Shown: positions 17,374-26,402 of the stretch, in pieces
How the letters are laid out: every line of letters begins with the position of its first letter
How positions within the stretch are numbered: position 1 is the stretch's first letter
DNA from: Firmicutes bacterium UBA1702
Lineage (GTDB): Bacteria > Bacillota > Clostridia > Peptostreptococcales > Anaerovoracaceae
DNA length: 64,000 nt
Reading direction: 5' to 3'
NCBI GenBank assembly: GCA_002320005.1
Contig: DCJK01000004.1
Coordinates: 62,255 to 126,254, forward strand
Position numbers and translations under genes: made by a program
The notes under the pieces: generated by a model
Seen by the model: the letters and a program-made list of their open reading frames with translations, nothing else
What the model was told of the DNA's origin: nothing
The model's database searches: none

Positions 17374-18283
17374 CAGCTTACAGGAAGTTAAGGACGTGGA
17401 GCGCTGTGTTGTAGCGCTGGGAAATTTTGACGGAGTTCATAAAGGCCATCAGGCACTGATTTCAAAAGCGGTAGCCACAGCCAAAAAACACGGGATAAAA
17501 AGCGCTGTTTTTACTTTTTCAAATCATCCCAAGAATCTGATACCGGGACAAAAGCCGGTAAAGAATATAATATATCAGGATGAGAAAGCTGCATTGATAG
17601 AGCAGATGGGAGTAGACTACCTCTTTAATATCGAGTTTACAGAGAACATAAAAAATATGGATCCTGTGGATTTTGTGGAGGAACTGCTCGTTAAAAAATT
17701 CAACGCGGCGGAAACCTTCTGCGGCTTCAACTATCATTTCGGATACAAGGCTGCCGGCGACATTAAACTCCTGAAAAAATGCGGAAAAAGACTGGGATTC
17801 ATAGTTAACATTATAGATCCTGTAATAATAGACGGAGAAGTTGTAAGTTCCACCCTGATAAGAGGTCTGATTAAATCGGGAGATGTAGACGAGTGCTGGA
17901 AGTATCTGGGACGCAACTACGATATAGGCGGCGAAGTTGTGGTAGGAAACCGTCTGGGCAAAAGTCTGGGATTTCCAACTTCCAATATTATGATAGACGA
18001 AAATATGGTGACACCGCCCAATGGGGTCTATATAACATATTGCATTTATAACGGCATTAAATATCCAAGCGTTACCAATGTAGGTGTAAAACCCACCATC
18101 GGAGTTTATAAAAAGAATATGGAGACTCACATTTTCAACTTTGATAAGGAACTTTACGGAAAGCAGATAAAGGTAGAATTCCTGAAAATGACCAGAGATG
18201 AAGTAAAATTTGCAAACAAAGAGGAACTCTCTGCTCAAATAGCCAGAGATTGTGCCGAAGCCAGAGAATTTCACGGTTTGTAA
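17360..18283 (+). CDS. ribF: Bifunctional riboflavin kinase / FAD synthetase
   Basis: Converts riboflavin to FMN and then FAD. The N-terminal nucleotidyltransferase domain shows ALGNFDGVHKGHQALI (HxGH-type), and STLIRGLIKSGDVD precedes the C-terminal riboflavin kinase domain (GNRLGKSLGFPTSNI; PNGVYITY; VGVKPTIG; ETHIFNFD). I choose ATG 17360 (307 residues) because AGAGGTGATAGC is correctly spaced for it; the in-frame GTG at 17351 is part of that ribosome site. It overlaps truB by 14 bases. Confidence 0.95.
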   Translation: MKVFNSLQEVKDVERCVVALGNFDGVHKGHQALISKAVATAKKHGIKSAVFTFSNHPKNLIPGQKPVKNIIYQDEKAALIEQMGVDYLFNIEFTENIKNMDPVDFVEELLVKKFNAAETFCGFNYHFGYKAAGDIKLLKKCGKRLGFIVNIIDPVIIDGEVVSSTLIRGLIKSGDVDECWKYLGRNYDIGGEVVVGNRLGKSLGFPTSNIMIDENMVTPPNGVYITYCIYNGIKYPSVTNVGVKPTIGVYKKNMETHIFNFDKELYGKQIKVEFLKMTRDEVKFANKEELSAQIARDCAEAREFHGL

Positions 18284-18293
18284 TAAAAAACGA

Positions 18294-18322
18294 TAGACAA
18301 ATTTAGATGAATATGTTAATAT
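18294..18322 (+). promoter_or_regulatory. Promoter of rpsO
   Basis: -35 TAGACA (18294-18299), 17-nt spacer, -10 TAATAT (18317-18322) with an extended TG+1 just upstream. It lies just after ribF and starts a leader of about 80 nt. Confidence 0.65.
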
Positions 18323-18344
18323 AAGTTGTTGAAATTATTACCCT

Positions 18345-18396
18345 TTGCTTCGCTTTGCGAGAACTCCGACGCTTTGCGCAGCAGAAGGCGAATCAG
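18345..18396 (+). promoter_or_regulatory. Structured leader of rpsO
   Basis: Two tiny hairpins, TCGC-TTT-GCGA and CGC-TTT-GCG, lie between an outer TTCGC near 18352 and GCGAA near 18389, which can pair at longer range. The place and shape fit an autoregulatory S15 leader, as S15 represses its own mRNA in several bacteria, but I recognise no specific family. Confidence 0.4.
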
Positions 18397-18411
18397 AAAA
18401 GGAGAATTAAA

Positions 18412-18678
18412 ATGATTACAAAGGAAATGAAACAGCAGATTATCAAGGACTATCAGCTCAAAGAGGGCGACACAGGTTCCCCTGAAGTTCAGATTGCAGT
18501 TCTGACATACAGAATCAATGACCTGAACGAACACCTGAAAGTTCACAAAAAAGATCATCACTCCAGAAGAGGTCTTTTAAAGATGGTAGGTCAGAGAAGA
18601 AACCTTCTTGCGTATCTCAAGGATAAGGATGTTGAAAGATACAGAACTCTTATCGCTCGTTTAGGATTAAGAAAGTAG
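18412..18678 (+). CDS. rpsO: 30S ribosomal protein S15
   Basis: Primary 16S rRNA-binding protein of the central domain of 30S. From ATG 18412 the product has 88 residues, the normal length, with the GDTGSPEVQIA motif and the HKKDHHSRRGLLKMVGQRR helix pair. Upstream in-frame codons back to 18355 are leader and AGGAG (18399-18404) fixes the start. A hairpin separates it from pnp. Confidence 0.96.
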   Translation: MITKEMKQQIIKDYQLKEGDTGSPEVQIAVLTYRINDLNEHLKVHKKDHHSRRGLLKMVGQRRNLLAYLKDKDVERYRTLIARLGLRK

Positions 18679-18698
18679 GTTTACTTACTGAGAGATTT

Positions 18699-18730
18699 AA
18701 GCGGGGACATTTCATCCCCGCTTTAATTGT
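18699..18730 (+). terminator. Hairpin/terminator between rpsO and pnp
   Basis: AAGCGGGGA (18699-18707) pairs with TCCCCGCTT (18715-18723) around CATTTCA-type loop, followed by TAATTGTAT. The U-tract is weak, so it may act as a partial terminator or an RNase processing site setting rpsO/pnp ratios. Confidence 0.65.
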
Positions 18731-18774
18731 ATAAAAAGAAAGAAGAAGAAATTAACAGGAGGTAGTTGTTAATT

Positions 18775-20892
18775 ATGGCAAGATTTGAAGATTACAGAGT
18801 ATTCAAGACGGCAGTGGGAGGAAGACTCCTGCAGCTGGAAATCGGCAAGGTCTGTGAGCAGGCCAACGGACAGGTAATGGTTAGATACGGTGACACAGTG
18901 GTAAATGTCACTGCCTGCGCATCCAAAGAACCAAAGCCGGATATTGACTTTTTCCCGCTGAGCGTGGACTTTGAAGAAAGAATGTATTCTGTCGGTAAAA
19001 TTCCGGGAGGATTTATTAAGAGAGAAGGCAGACCAAGCGAGCATGCGATTCTGACATCAAGACTTATAGACAGACCTATTCGTCCTCTTTTCCCTAAGGG
19101 ATATTACAATGATGTAGTGGTAGTTGCAACGGTAATGTCCGTTGATCCTGACTGCTCACCTGAAGTCTGCGGCATGATAGGCTCATCCGTTGCTCTGGCT
19201 ACTTCGGACATTCCATGGGACGGACCTACAGGCTCTGTGGTTGTCGGAAGAGTTGACGGACAGCTCATTATCAACCCTACACTGGAGCAGAGAGAAAAAT
19301 CCGACATGTACATGACCGTTTCCGGAACAAAGAATGCCATAATGATGGTAGAGGCCGGAGCAAATGAAGTGCCTGAAAGCGAAATGCTGGACGCCATACT
19401 GTTTGCCCACGAGGAAATCAAGAAAATTGTCGAATTCATTGAGGAGGTTGTCAAGGAAGTCGGCAAACCAAAACAGGAAGTGGAACTGTACAAGCCTCTC
19501 CAGGAGATTGACGAGGCAGTAAGAGCATATGCGGCACCTAAGATGAGGGAAGCCATTCAGACTCCGGACAAACTGGAAAGGCTGGAAAATATGGATGCTG
19601 TTGAACTGGAAACAAAAGAGTATTTCGCAGAGATTTACCCTGAAGGTGCCAGAGATATAGATTCAGTCCTTTACAATATCACAAAAGAAACTGTAAGAGC
19701 CATGATTCTGGATGAGGGAATACGTCCCGACAACAGAAAACTGGACGAAATAAGACCAATCTGGTGTGAAACCGGCGTTCTGCCGAGAACTCACGGCACA
19801 GGCCTGTTCAAGAGAGGACAGACCCAGGTAATGTCTGTATGCACACTGGCTCCTGCCAGCGAGGCGCAGACTATAGACGGAATAACAGAAGATACACAGA
19901 AGAGATATATGCACCACTACAACTTCCCGGGATTTTCTGTAGGTGAGGCAAAAACTTCAAGAAGTCCGGGAAGAAGAGAAATCGGACACGGAGCTCTTGC
20001 AGAAAGAGCGCTGGTGCCGGTGCTCCCAAGCGTGGAAGAATTCCCTTATGCAATAAGAGTGGTATCGGAAGTATTATCCTCCAATGGTTCCACTTCAATG
20101 GGTTCCACTTGCGGATCATGCCTGGCTCTTATGGATGCCGGCGTTCCTATCACAAGACCTGTGGCAGGTATTGCGATGGGGCTCATTGAGAGAGTAAAGG
20201 AAGACGGAACCTCTGAATTTGCCATTCTGTCCGACATACAGGGAATGGAAGACTTCCTGGGTGACATGGACTTCAAGGTTACCGGAACCGAGGTAGGTGT
20301 TACTGCCATTCAGATGGACATCAAGGTTCACGGCCTTTCAAGAGAAATCCTTGAAAAGGCTCTGAAGCAGGCTAAAGAAGGCAGAATGTTCATAATGGGC
20401 AAGATGATGGAAGAAATAGATGCTCCTAGAGCTGAACTTTCCAAGTATGCACCTCGTGCCATCACTATGAATATCGACCCTGACAAGGTAAGAATCGTCA
20501 TCGGACCTGGAGGAAAGACAATAAATAAAATAATTGACGAAACCGGCGTGAAGATTGATATTTCTGAAGACGTTCCGGGGCTTGTAAGCATCTACAGCGT
20601 GGATCAGGCCGGAGCTGATGCTGCACGCAAGCAGATAGAACTTCTCACCAAGGAAGTTGAGGTCGGAGAGACATACGAGGGAACAGTAACAAGAATAATG
20701 AATTTCGGAGCCTTCATCGAAATACTTCCCGGAAAGGAAGGCCTCCTGCACATTTCCAAGATGGCAAAGGGCAGAGTAGAGAAGGTCGAAGATGTTATGA
20801 ACATCGGAGATAAGGTTGAGGTAAAAGTTTCTGAAATAGACAGCCAGAACAGAATCAATCTTCTGAGAACCAGCTACCCTGACGAAAAATAA
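18775..20892 (+). CDS. pnp: Polyribonucleotide nucleotidyltransferase (PNPase)
   Basis: Phosphorolytic 3'-5' exoribonuclease of mRNA decay. From ATG 18775 (AGGAGGT 10 nt upstream) the protein has 705 residues: RNase PH domain 1, an all-helical linker, RNase PH domain 2 (FKRGQTQ, GGSRTSRSPGRREIGHG-like and GSTSMGSTC motifs with substrate residues), then KH (VIGPGGKTINKI) and S1 (GTVTRIMNFGAFIEILPGKEGLLHIS) domains. Domain order and length are standard. Confidence 0.96.
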   Translation: MARFEDYRVFKTAVGGRLLQLEIGKVCEQANGQVMVRYGDTVVNVTACASKEPKPDIDFFPLSVDFEERMYSVGKIPGGFIKREGRPSEHAILTSRLIDRPIRPLFPKGYYNDVVVVATVMSVDPDCSPEVCGMIGSSVALATSDIPWDGPTGSVVVGRVDGQLIINPTLEQREKSDMYMTVSGTKNAIMMVEAGANEVPESEMLDAILFAHEEIKKIVEFIEEVVKEVGKPKQEVELYKPLQEIDEAVRAYAAPKMREAIQTPDKLERLENMDAVELETKEYFAEIYPEGARDIDSVLYNITKETVRAMILDEGIRPDNRKLDEIRPIWCETGVLPRTHGTGLFKRGQTQVMSVCTLAPASEAQTIDGITEDTQKRYMHHYNFPGFSVGEAKTSRSPGRREIGHGALAERALVPVLPSVEEFPYAIRVVSEVLSSNGSTSMGSTCGSCLALMDAGVPITRPVAGIAMGLIERVKEDGTSEFAILSDIQGMEDFLGDMDFKVTGTEVGVTAIQMDIKVHGLSREILEKALKQAKEGRMFIMGKMMEEIDAPRAELSKYAPRAITMNIDPDKVRIVIGPGGKTINKIIDETGVKIDISEDVPGLVSIYSVDQAGADAARKQIELLTKEVEVGETYEGTVTRIMNFGAFIEILPGKEGLLHISKMAKGRVEKVEDVMNIGDKVEVKVSEIDSQNRINLLRTSYPDEK

Positions 20893-20933
20893 AAATGGAA
20901 ACCCCTTTACACATGGGATAAAGCGCAAAAACA

Positions 20934-20970
20934 CCCGTATGACTGAAATCATACGGGTTCTTTGTTTATT
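20934..20970 (+). terminator. Intrinsic terminator after pnp
   Basis: CCCGTATGA (20934-20942) and TCATACGGG (20949-20957) form a perfect 9-bp stem around CTGAAA, followed by TTCTTTGTTTATTT. Confidence 0.85.
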
Positions 20971-21040
20971 TCCTCTGCCCACAAAGAACAGAAAAAAGGA
21001 AACTTGCTCAAATTTGACTTATGCTTTTTGTCGAAATTTG

Positions 21041-21049
21041 TGATATAAT
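21041..21049 (+). promoter_or_regulatory. Extended -10 promoter of the CarD-like gene
   Basis: TGATATAAT is a full extended -10 (TG+1+TATAAT). No good -35 lies 16-18 nt upstream; TTGACT at 21014 is 24 nt away. Start would be near 21056, just before a hairpin in the leader. Confidence 0.6.
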
Positions 21050-21064
21050 AAAAAAAACAGGAGT

Positions 21065-21101
21065 GCAGGCAGTACACCACAAGCTGCCTGCCTGCATTAT
21101 T
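21065..21101 (+). promoter_or_regulatory. Leader hairpin with following T-rich tract
   Basis: GCAGGCAG (21065-21072) pairs with CTGCCTGC (21084-21091); CTGCATTATTTTT follows. It sits at the very 5' end of the predicted transcript and could stabilise the mRNA or act as an attenuator. Confidence 0.5.
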
Positions 21102-21121
21102 TTTGAGAAAGAGTGAAACGG

Positions 21122-21628
21122 ATGATTACTTACAAAGAAGGCGATATAGTTGTTTACAGCTCAGAAGGTTTATGCGAGATAGACGAACTCACTGAAAAAA
21201 AGTTTGACGGCAAGGTAATAGGCTATTATGTACTCAGAAGCCTTTACAACAAGAACTCTGTGACATATGTGCCCATGAACAACGAAAAGAGCCTGAGCAA
21301 AATGAGGCATATTCTTAACAGAGAAGAGATAATGAGTCTGATAGCAGAGATGCCGGAAGAAGTGATGCCGTGGATCAAAAACGACAGAGACAGGCAGAAA
21401 GCTTTTAAAGAAATTCTCATATATGGTGACAGCAAGGATCTGGTAAGACTGACACGCACACTGTACATGCATCGCGAGGAACAGATGGCCAAGGGGAAAA
21501 AGCTTCATCTTAGCGATGAGAGAGTATTTAAAGAAGCAGAAAATCTCATATACGAAGAGATTTCATATGTCATGGATATACCCAGAGATCAGGTACTGAA
21601 TTTTATAACAGATAAAATGCTGCATTAA
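21122..21628 (+). CDS. CarD/CdnL-TRCF-domain transcriptional regulator
   Basis: The N-terminal 60 residues (YKEGDIVVYSSEGLCEIDEL...VPMNNEKSL) match the CarD_CdnL_TRCF RNA polymerase beta-subunit interaction domain; the C-terminal half is helical, as in CarD/CdnL, which stabilise open promoter complexes. ATG 21122 (168 residues) is preferred; a GTG at 21113 is in frame. It is a stand-alone gene with its own promoter and terminator, and the TAA stop lies in the terminator loop. Family assignment is good; the regulated genes are unknown. Mfd, which also has this domain, is encoded separately at 46.6 kb. Confidence 0.85.
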   Translation: MITYKEGDIVVYSSEGLCEIDELTEKKFDGKVIGYYVLRSLYNKNSVTYVPMNNEKSLSKMRHILNREEIMSLIAEMPEEVMPWIKNDRDRQKAFKEILIYGDSKDLVRLTRTLYMHREEQMAKGKKLHLSDERVFKEAENLIYEEISYVMDIPRDQVLNFITDKMLH

Positions 21629-21642
21629 CTGCAGCATTTTTT
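21614..21642 (+). terminator. Terminator overlapping the end of the CarD-like gene
   Basis: AAAATGCTGCA (21614-21624) and TGCAGCATTTT (21630-21640) form a perfect 11-bp stem with loop TTAAC, ending in TTTTTT. The gene's stop codon (21626-21628) is inside the loop. Confidence 0.85.
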
Positions 21643-21654
21643 AGTGCAAATGTA

Positions 21655-21684
21655 TTGACAGTGTACTATTAAATATAGTACACT
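21655..21684 (+). promoter_or_regulatory. Promoter with palindromic operator before the ABC transporter pair
   Basis: A consensus -35 TTGACA (21655-21660) is followed at once by a perfect inverted repeat, GTGTACTAT (21661-21669) / ATAGTACAC (21675-21683) around TAAAT. The likely -10 is TACACT (21679-21684, 18-nt spacer), so the palindrome fills the spacer and half the -10. The GTGTACTA/TAGTACAC half-sites resemble those of GntR-family YtrA-type repressors that control ABC transporters; no such regulator gene lies in this window. Confidence 0.65.
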
Positions 21685-21726
21685 TCTTTCAACAGATAAT
21701 GTCAACAATTTTAAGAGGGGCAAATT

Positions 21727-23952
21727 ATGTTAAAATTAAAAAATGTGTCAAAATTCTATTATAGCAACGGTGTGATTGCCAGCGGATTTTCCAGAGTCAA
21801 TCTGGAACTGGACATGGGGGAATTCGTGGTTATTACCGGAGAATCCGGAAGCGGCAAATCCACATTGCTCAATGTACTTTCGGGCCTTGACACCTACGAA
21901 GAAGGCGAAATGTACATCAACGGAGAAGAAACAAGCCACTATAATGAGGAGGATTTCGAAGAATACCGACGCAAATATGTGGGGAACATTTTCCAGAATT
22001 TTAATCTGGTAAACAGCTATACCGTATACCAGAATGTTGAGTTAGCACTGCTTCTCAACGGTGAGTCACGCAAAAACATAAAGAATGAGATTATGGAAAT
22101 TATTGCAAAGGTGGGGCTTACAGATTTTGCAAATACCAAATGCTCAAAACTTTCCGGAGGACAGAAGCAGAGAGTGGCCATAGCCAGAGCCATTGCCAAG
22201 GAAACTCCTATAATAGTTGCAGACGAACCTACGGGGAACCTTGACAGCAAAGCTGCCGAAGAAGTAATGAAAATTCTCAGCGAGATATCAAAGGATAAGC
22301 TGGTAATTATCGTTACTCACAATATCGAACAGGTTGAAAAATATGCCACACGTCTTATCAAGATGCATGACGGTAAGATTCTTGAGGATAAGACCCTTAA
22401 GGCACCCGAATGCAGCGATGAAAACCAGGAGCGAACATTCAAGGACATAACCGTAGCCAACAGGATAGGGCTGGGAATAAGAAACGCTTTTAACATTCCA
22501 AGCAAATTTATCCTGATATTTGTGGTATTTCTTTTTATTGCTCTTGCTGTTGCAGGAACCTATTCTTCTTTTCAGAAGCAGGAGTACGAAGAAAACATTT
22601 TCGGATATAATGAATTCTTCAACAACACGGCTGACAACAGAATAGTAATAAACAAACCTGACAGAAGTCCCATAAGCGATCAGGAATTTGCTTCTATCGA
22701 AGCTCTCTCCAATATTCAGCGTATTGCAAAGGACGACATGCTGGTAGACTATACCCAGAGTATTACGGATAAGGATTACATGTACTTTTTCTACGGGAAT
22801 TTCGTAGATATAAAGGATTTCAAGGGTGAACTGGTGGCAGGACGTATGCCTGAGGCTCCCGGAGAAATAATCGTAACAGGTCCGGAAAACGACTATTATC
22901 TCAGCGAAAATACTCAGGAGATACTGGAAAGTCAGTTCTTTACAGAGGAATACGACAATACGGGTGAAAGATCCTACAATAACCCTATAAAGATTGTGGG
23001 AATCGCTTATAATGACGATGACAGTTATAACAACACCTTCTATGTAGGTGAAGATATCATGAGCCTGCTGCAGAAACAGTCTGCTATGGAGAAAAACAGA
23101 ATATCATCACAGTTTGAGGGACAGAATTATGAGAGCACCACTTATGATCCGTATTTCCGCATCACTCCTTCTGCCTCCGTGCCTAAAGGCGAGGCTTATG
23201 TGAGCAGGGCTTTTAATGATCTCACAGAAAGAGGAAACTGCATCGGGAAAGAGATCCTTATCAGTACCAACAGCATCTATAATAAAGACTCAATGACTGT
23301 GACCATAACAGCGACTTATTACAAAAATAACTTCAGCTACCTCATGGATGAAAAATACGATGAAGCCAAAGAGGGCGTCGTATATGTAAATGATGAGGAT
23401 TACAACAACCTCATAAACAAAGGAACATTCCAGAGTTCAGTTTTTGTAAGTGATGTCAAAAAGCTGGATGACACTGCAGGCCAGCTGAGAGAAATGGGAT
23501 TTAACACTCTGATTATCAGAGATTCTCTGGCAGGTGACAACAGTATAGCTCAGATGCTTAGCATGATAAAGACTTTCGTACTTGCTGTACTGATAATCGC
23601 ACTGTTCTTTATATCGTACTTCATAATAAGGATAATTTTAAAATCAAGAAATTCGTACTACACCACCCTCAGAACTCTCGGGGCATCAAGACGCATATCA
23701 AAGCAGCTTCTGGATATAGAACTGTTTGTTATTGCGACCTTGGCTTATGCGCTGTTTATGGCAGCAGTTATACTGGTGTATACAGGCGTTATCACTCAGG
23801 GATACATCGCTGATCTGGCAGGATACCTGACAGCAGCCAACTATGTGATAATGTATCTGGTGATAATTGTAATGTCATATCTGATATCACATCGCTTTGC
23901 CAAGAAGCTCTTTAAAGATTCGGTTATGAACACATACAGAGAGGAGGCGTAG
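21727..23952 (+). CDS. MacB-like ABC transporter, fused ATPase and permease (first of pair)
   Basis: A 741-residue protein. Residues 1 to about 225 are an ABC ATPase of the LolD/MacB class: Walker A GESGSGKST, signature LSGGQKQR, Walker B IIVADEPTGNLD, H-loop VTHN. Then comes a membrane helix (about 258-280), a large extracytoplasmic region (about 280-615) and three C-terminal helices of the FtsX type. The ATPase-first order is that of MacB. It ends three bases before the second half-transporter, with which it probably dimerises. Such pairs often export or sense antimicrobial peptides, macrolides or lipids; the substrate is not evident here. Regulation is likely via the palindrome at 21661-21683. 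Confidence 0.85.
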   Translation: MLKLKNVSKFYYSNGVIASGFSRVNLELDMGEFVVITGESGSGKSTLLNVLSGLDTYEEGEMYINGEETSHYNEEDFEEYRRKYVGNIFQNFNLVNSYTVYQNVELALLLNGESRKNIKNEIMEIIAKVGLTDFANTKCSKLSGGQKQRVAIARAIAKETPIIVADEPTGNLDSKAAEEVMKILSEISKDKLVIIVTHNIEQVEKYATRLIKMHDGKILEDKTLKAPECSDENQERTFKDITVANRIGLGIRNAFNIPSKFILIFVVFLFIALAVAGTYSSFQKQEYEENIFGYNEFFNNTADNRIVINKPDRSPISDQEFASIEALSNIQRIAKDDMLVDYTQSITDKDYMYFFYGNFVDIKDFKGELVAGRMPEAPGEIIVTGPENDYYLSENTQEILESQFFTEEYDNTGERSYNNPIKIVGIAYNDDDSYNNTFYVGEDIMSLLQKQSAMEKNRISSQFEGQNYESTTYDPYFRITPSASVPKGEAYVSRAFNDLTERGNCIGKEILISTNSIYNKDSMTVTITATYYKNNFSYLMDEKYDEAKEGVVYVNDEDYNNLINKGTFQSSVFVSDVKKLDDTAGQLREMGFNTLIIRDSLAGDNSIAQMLSMIKTFVLAVLIIALFFISYFIIRIILKSRNSYYTTLRTLGASRRISKQLLDIELFVIATLAYALFMAAVILVYTGVITQGYIADLAGYLTAANYVIMYLVIIVMSYLISHRFAKKLFKDSVMNTYREEA

Positions 23953-23955
23953 CAG

Positions 23956-26400
23956 ATGATTAAGTTAAATAAAGTTAACAAATTCTTTAACAAGGGAAAG
24001 AAAAATGAGATTCATGTAATAAACGATACCACCCTGGATCTGGGAACCAGCGGGCTGGTAGCGCTGCTGGGTCCTTCCGGTTCAGGAAAGACAACACTCC
24101 TCAACGCCATAGGAGGACTTGACAAAGTCAGCAGCGGCGATATATTTGTCAACGGACAGAAGATTACAGGAAGAAGATCTTCAAAAGCCGACGAGATTCG
24201 AAATCTGAATATAGGTTACATCTTTCAGGACTATAAGCTTGTGGAAAACATGACTGTATACGAAAATGTGGCCATGGTTCTCAGAATGATAGGAATAAAA
24301 GATGAGGAGGAAATCAGAAAAAGAATTCAGTATGTGCTTGAAACACTGAATATCTACAGATACAGAAACAGAATGGCAGGGATGCTTTCCGGCGGCGAAA
24401 GACAGAGAGTCGGAATTGCAAGAGCCATAGTTAAAAACCCAAAGATAATAATTGCCGATGAGCCTACCGGAAATCTGGACAGCGCCAATACCATAGAGAT
24501 AATGAACATAATCAAGTCCATTTCCCGTGACAGGCTTGTGGTTCTGGTAACCCATGAAGCCGACCTTGCAAGGTTCTATGCCTCACGTGTTATAGAACTT
24601 AAAGACGGCACCATAGAAAAAGATTATGAAAACAAGACAGAGGACCTGCTGAATTACAGATTGGACAACAAATTCTATCTTAAAGATTTCGACAAGCAGG
24701 AAAAGGTAAAAGAAGGGTCTGTGGAGGTCAATTTCTATGGAAGCAGCGATGATTCTCTTAAAGTGGATGTTGTGGTTAAGAACGGAAACATCTACATCAA
24801 GACAGAGGATGACAGCAGGATAGAAGTGGTTGACAATAACTCGGCCATTGAGTTTGTAGACGACCACTACAAGGAGATTGATAAAACTCTTTACGAAAAC
24901 TACAGTTTCGACTTTGATAAGGTTATTGATGCCGGCATAAAAGAAAAATACAGTTCTATTGTGGGATTCTTTCCATCTCTCTTTAAGGGTTTCAAAAAAC
25001 TCGGAAATTATCCTGTAATGAAAAAACTGCTACTCATCGGATTTGTTGCAGCCGGAATTTTTATAACCTACTCCCTCAGCAGCATTTATGCAAGCCTGGA
25101 TGTTAAAGATAAGGATTTTATCAGTGCTAACAAAGAATATCTGAGAGTTGAAATACCTAAAATAACTACAGAAAAATTTGCGTCATACGAGAGCATGCCC
25201 GAGGTGAAATATCTCTTTCCCGGAAGTTCTAAGGCCAACATGAATTTCAAGATGGATTTCTATTATCAGTCGTCTTATGCCGAAGGAAGCATTTACGGAT
25301 CATTGACAGATATAGGAGACATAAACGAATCTGATCTGGTATACGGACGGATGCCGGAAAACGAGTACGAAGTGGTGGTAGATAAGCTTGCCATCGAGAG
25401 AATGTTCAAAGACGGATTTGCAAAGCAGGTGGGAATAACTCATGTGCAGCAGATGTTGGACAGAGAATTGGCAGTGAAAAATCTCAAGACGTTTAAAATT
25501 GTGGGTATCACTGACAAGGTGCAGCCTGTGATATACGCGGATCCTTCCATGTTCATCGACATTCTCTATAACTGCTGCAGTTCCGGTGCAGAAGTGACTG
25601 CATCATCTACAGATGAGAACGGGTCATCAGATAAAAGTCTTCTGAACTACAAAACATTTAACAAGGAGTATACCCTTAAAAAAGGCAGACTGCCGGAAAA
25701 TGACTACGAGATAATAGTACCGCAGTCCATGTCTGAGGAGATGCCGCTCAACAAGGAAGCTGACATAAAGGTAAACGGCAAAAAACTTAAGGTAGTGGGA
25801 TATTACACAAGCCCGGAAAATGTCAGAGTTTACCTTACAAATGTAAATACCATAAAGTATTCTATGATAGAGAATGCCAAAGGATTTGAAATAGCGCCTG
25901 TTGACGGAGCAGATGCTGCGGGAGTTTTTGACGCGCAGAATCTCAATGCTGTATCTCTTTATGACACCGCAAAAAAGGATTATGTAAAAGAACGCAGCAG
26001 TATGACTAAGAGCACAATTATTCTGGGACTTGTAATTCTGGCCATATCTCTCATCGAGATACTGCTTATGATAAGATCCTCATTCCTGTCCAGAATAAAA
26101 GAAGTAGGTATATACAGAGCTATCGGCGTAAAGAAGTCCGATATATATAAAATGTTCCTGGGAGAGATCTTTGCAATAACGACTGTGGCAAGTCTTGCAG
26201 GAGTGGTGATAATGTCTTATATATTATATAATCTGTGCAAGATTGAATATATTGCAGGCATGTTTGCCATCAATCCGGTGGTATTCTTCGGAGCTGTGAT
26301 AATACTCTATCTGTTCAATTCAGTGGTTGGACTGATACCTGTATTCAGCACCATGCGTAAGACCCCTGCAGCTATTCTGGCAAGGTATGATGTTGACTGA
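23956..26400 (+). CDS. MacB-like ABC transporter, fused ATPase and permease (second of pair)
   Basis: An 814-residue protein with the same plan as its neighbour but little sequence identity outside the ATPase. Walker A is GPSGSGKTT, signature LSGGERQR, Walker B IIIADEPTGNLD, H-loop VTHE. A charged linker of about 120 residues precedes the first membrane helix (about 355-375), followed by a large extracellular domain and three C-terminal FtsX-type helices. Both ATPase sites appear intact, so a heterodimer with two active sites is expected. The start follows the upstream stop by three bases. Confidence 0.85.
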   Translation: MIKLNKVNKFFNKGKKNEIHVINDTTLDLGTSGLVALLGPSGSGKTTLLNAIGGLDKVSSGDIFVNGQKITGRRSSKADEIRNLNIGYIFQDYKLVENMTVYENVAMVLRMIGIKDEEEIRKRIQYVLETLNIYRYRNRMAGMLSGGERQRVGIARAIVKNPKIIIADEPTGNLDSANTIEIMNIIKSISRDRLVVLVTHEADLARFYASRVIELKDGTIEKDYENKTEDLLNYRLDNKFYLKDFDKQEKVKEGSVEVNFYGSSDDSLKVDVVVKNGNIYIKTEDDSRIEVVDNNSAIEFVDDHYKEIDKTLYENYSFDFDKVIDAGIKEKYSSIVGFFPSLFKGFKKLGNYPVMKKLLLIGFVAAGIFITYSLSSIYASLDVKDKDFISANKEYLRVEIPKITTEKFASYESMPEVKYLFPGSSKANMNFKMDFYYQSSYAEGSIYGSLTDIGDINESDLVYGRMPENEYEVVVDKLAIERMFKDGFAKQVGITHVQQMLDRELAVKNLKTFKIVGITDKVQPVIYADPSMFIDILYNCCSSGAEVTASSTDENGSSDKSLLNYKTFNKEYTLKKGRLPENDYEIIVPQSMSEEMPLNKEADIKVNGKKLKVVGYYTSPENVRVYLTNVNTIKYSMIENAKGFEIAPVDGADAAGVFDAQNLNAVSLYDTAKKDYVKERSSMTKSTIILGLVILAISLIEILLMIRSSFLSRIKEVGIYRAIGVKKSDIYKMFLGEIFAITTVASLAGVVIMSYILYNLCKIEYIAGMFAINPVVFFGAVIILYLFNSVVGLIPVFSTMRKTPAAILARYDVD

Positions 26401-26402
26401 TT

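Noticed and set aside
21014..21019. TTGACT as -35 for the CarD-like gene
   Set aside because: The spacer to TATAAT would be 24 nt; the extended -10 alone is the better explanation.
21655..21679. TATAGT at 21674 as the -10 of the ABC operon
   Set aside because: Only 13 nt from TTGACA; TACACT at 21679 with an 18-nt spacer fits better.
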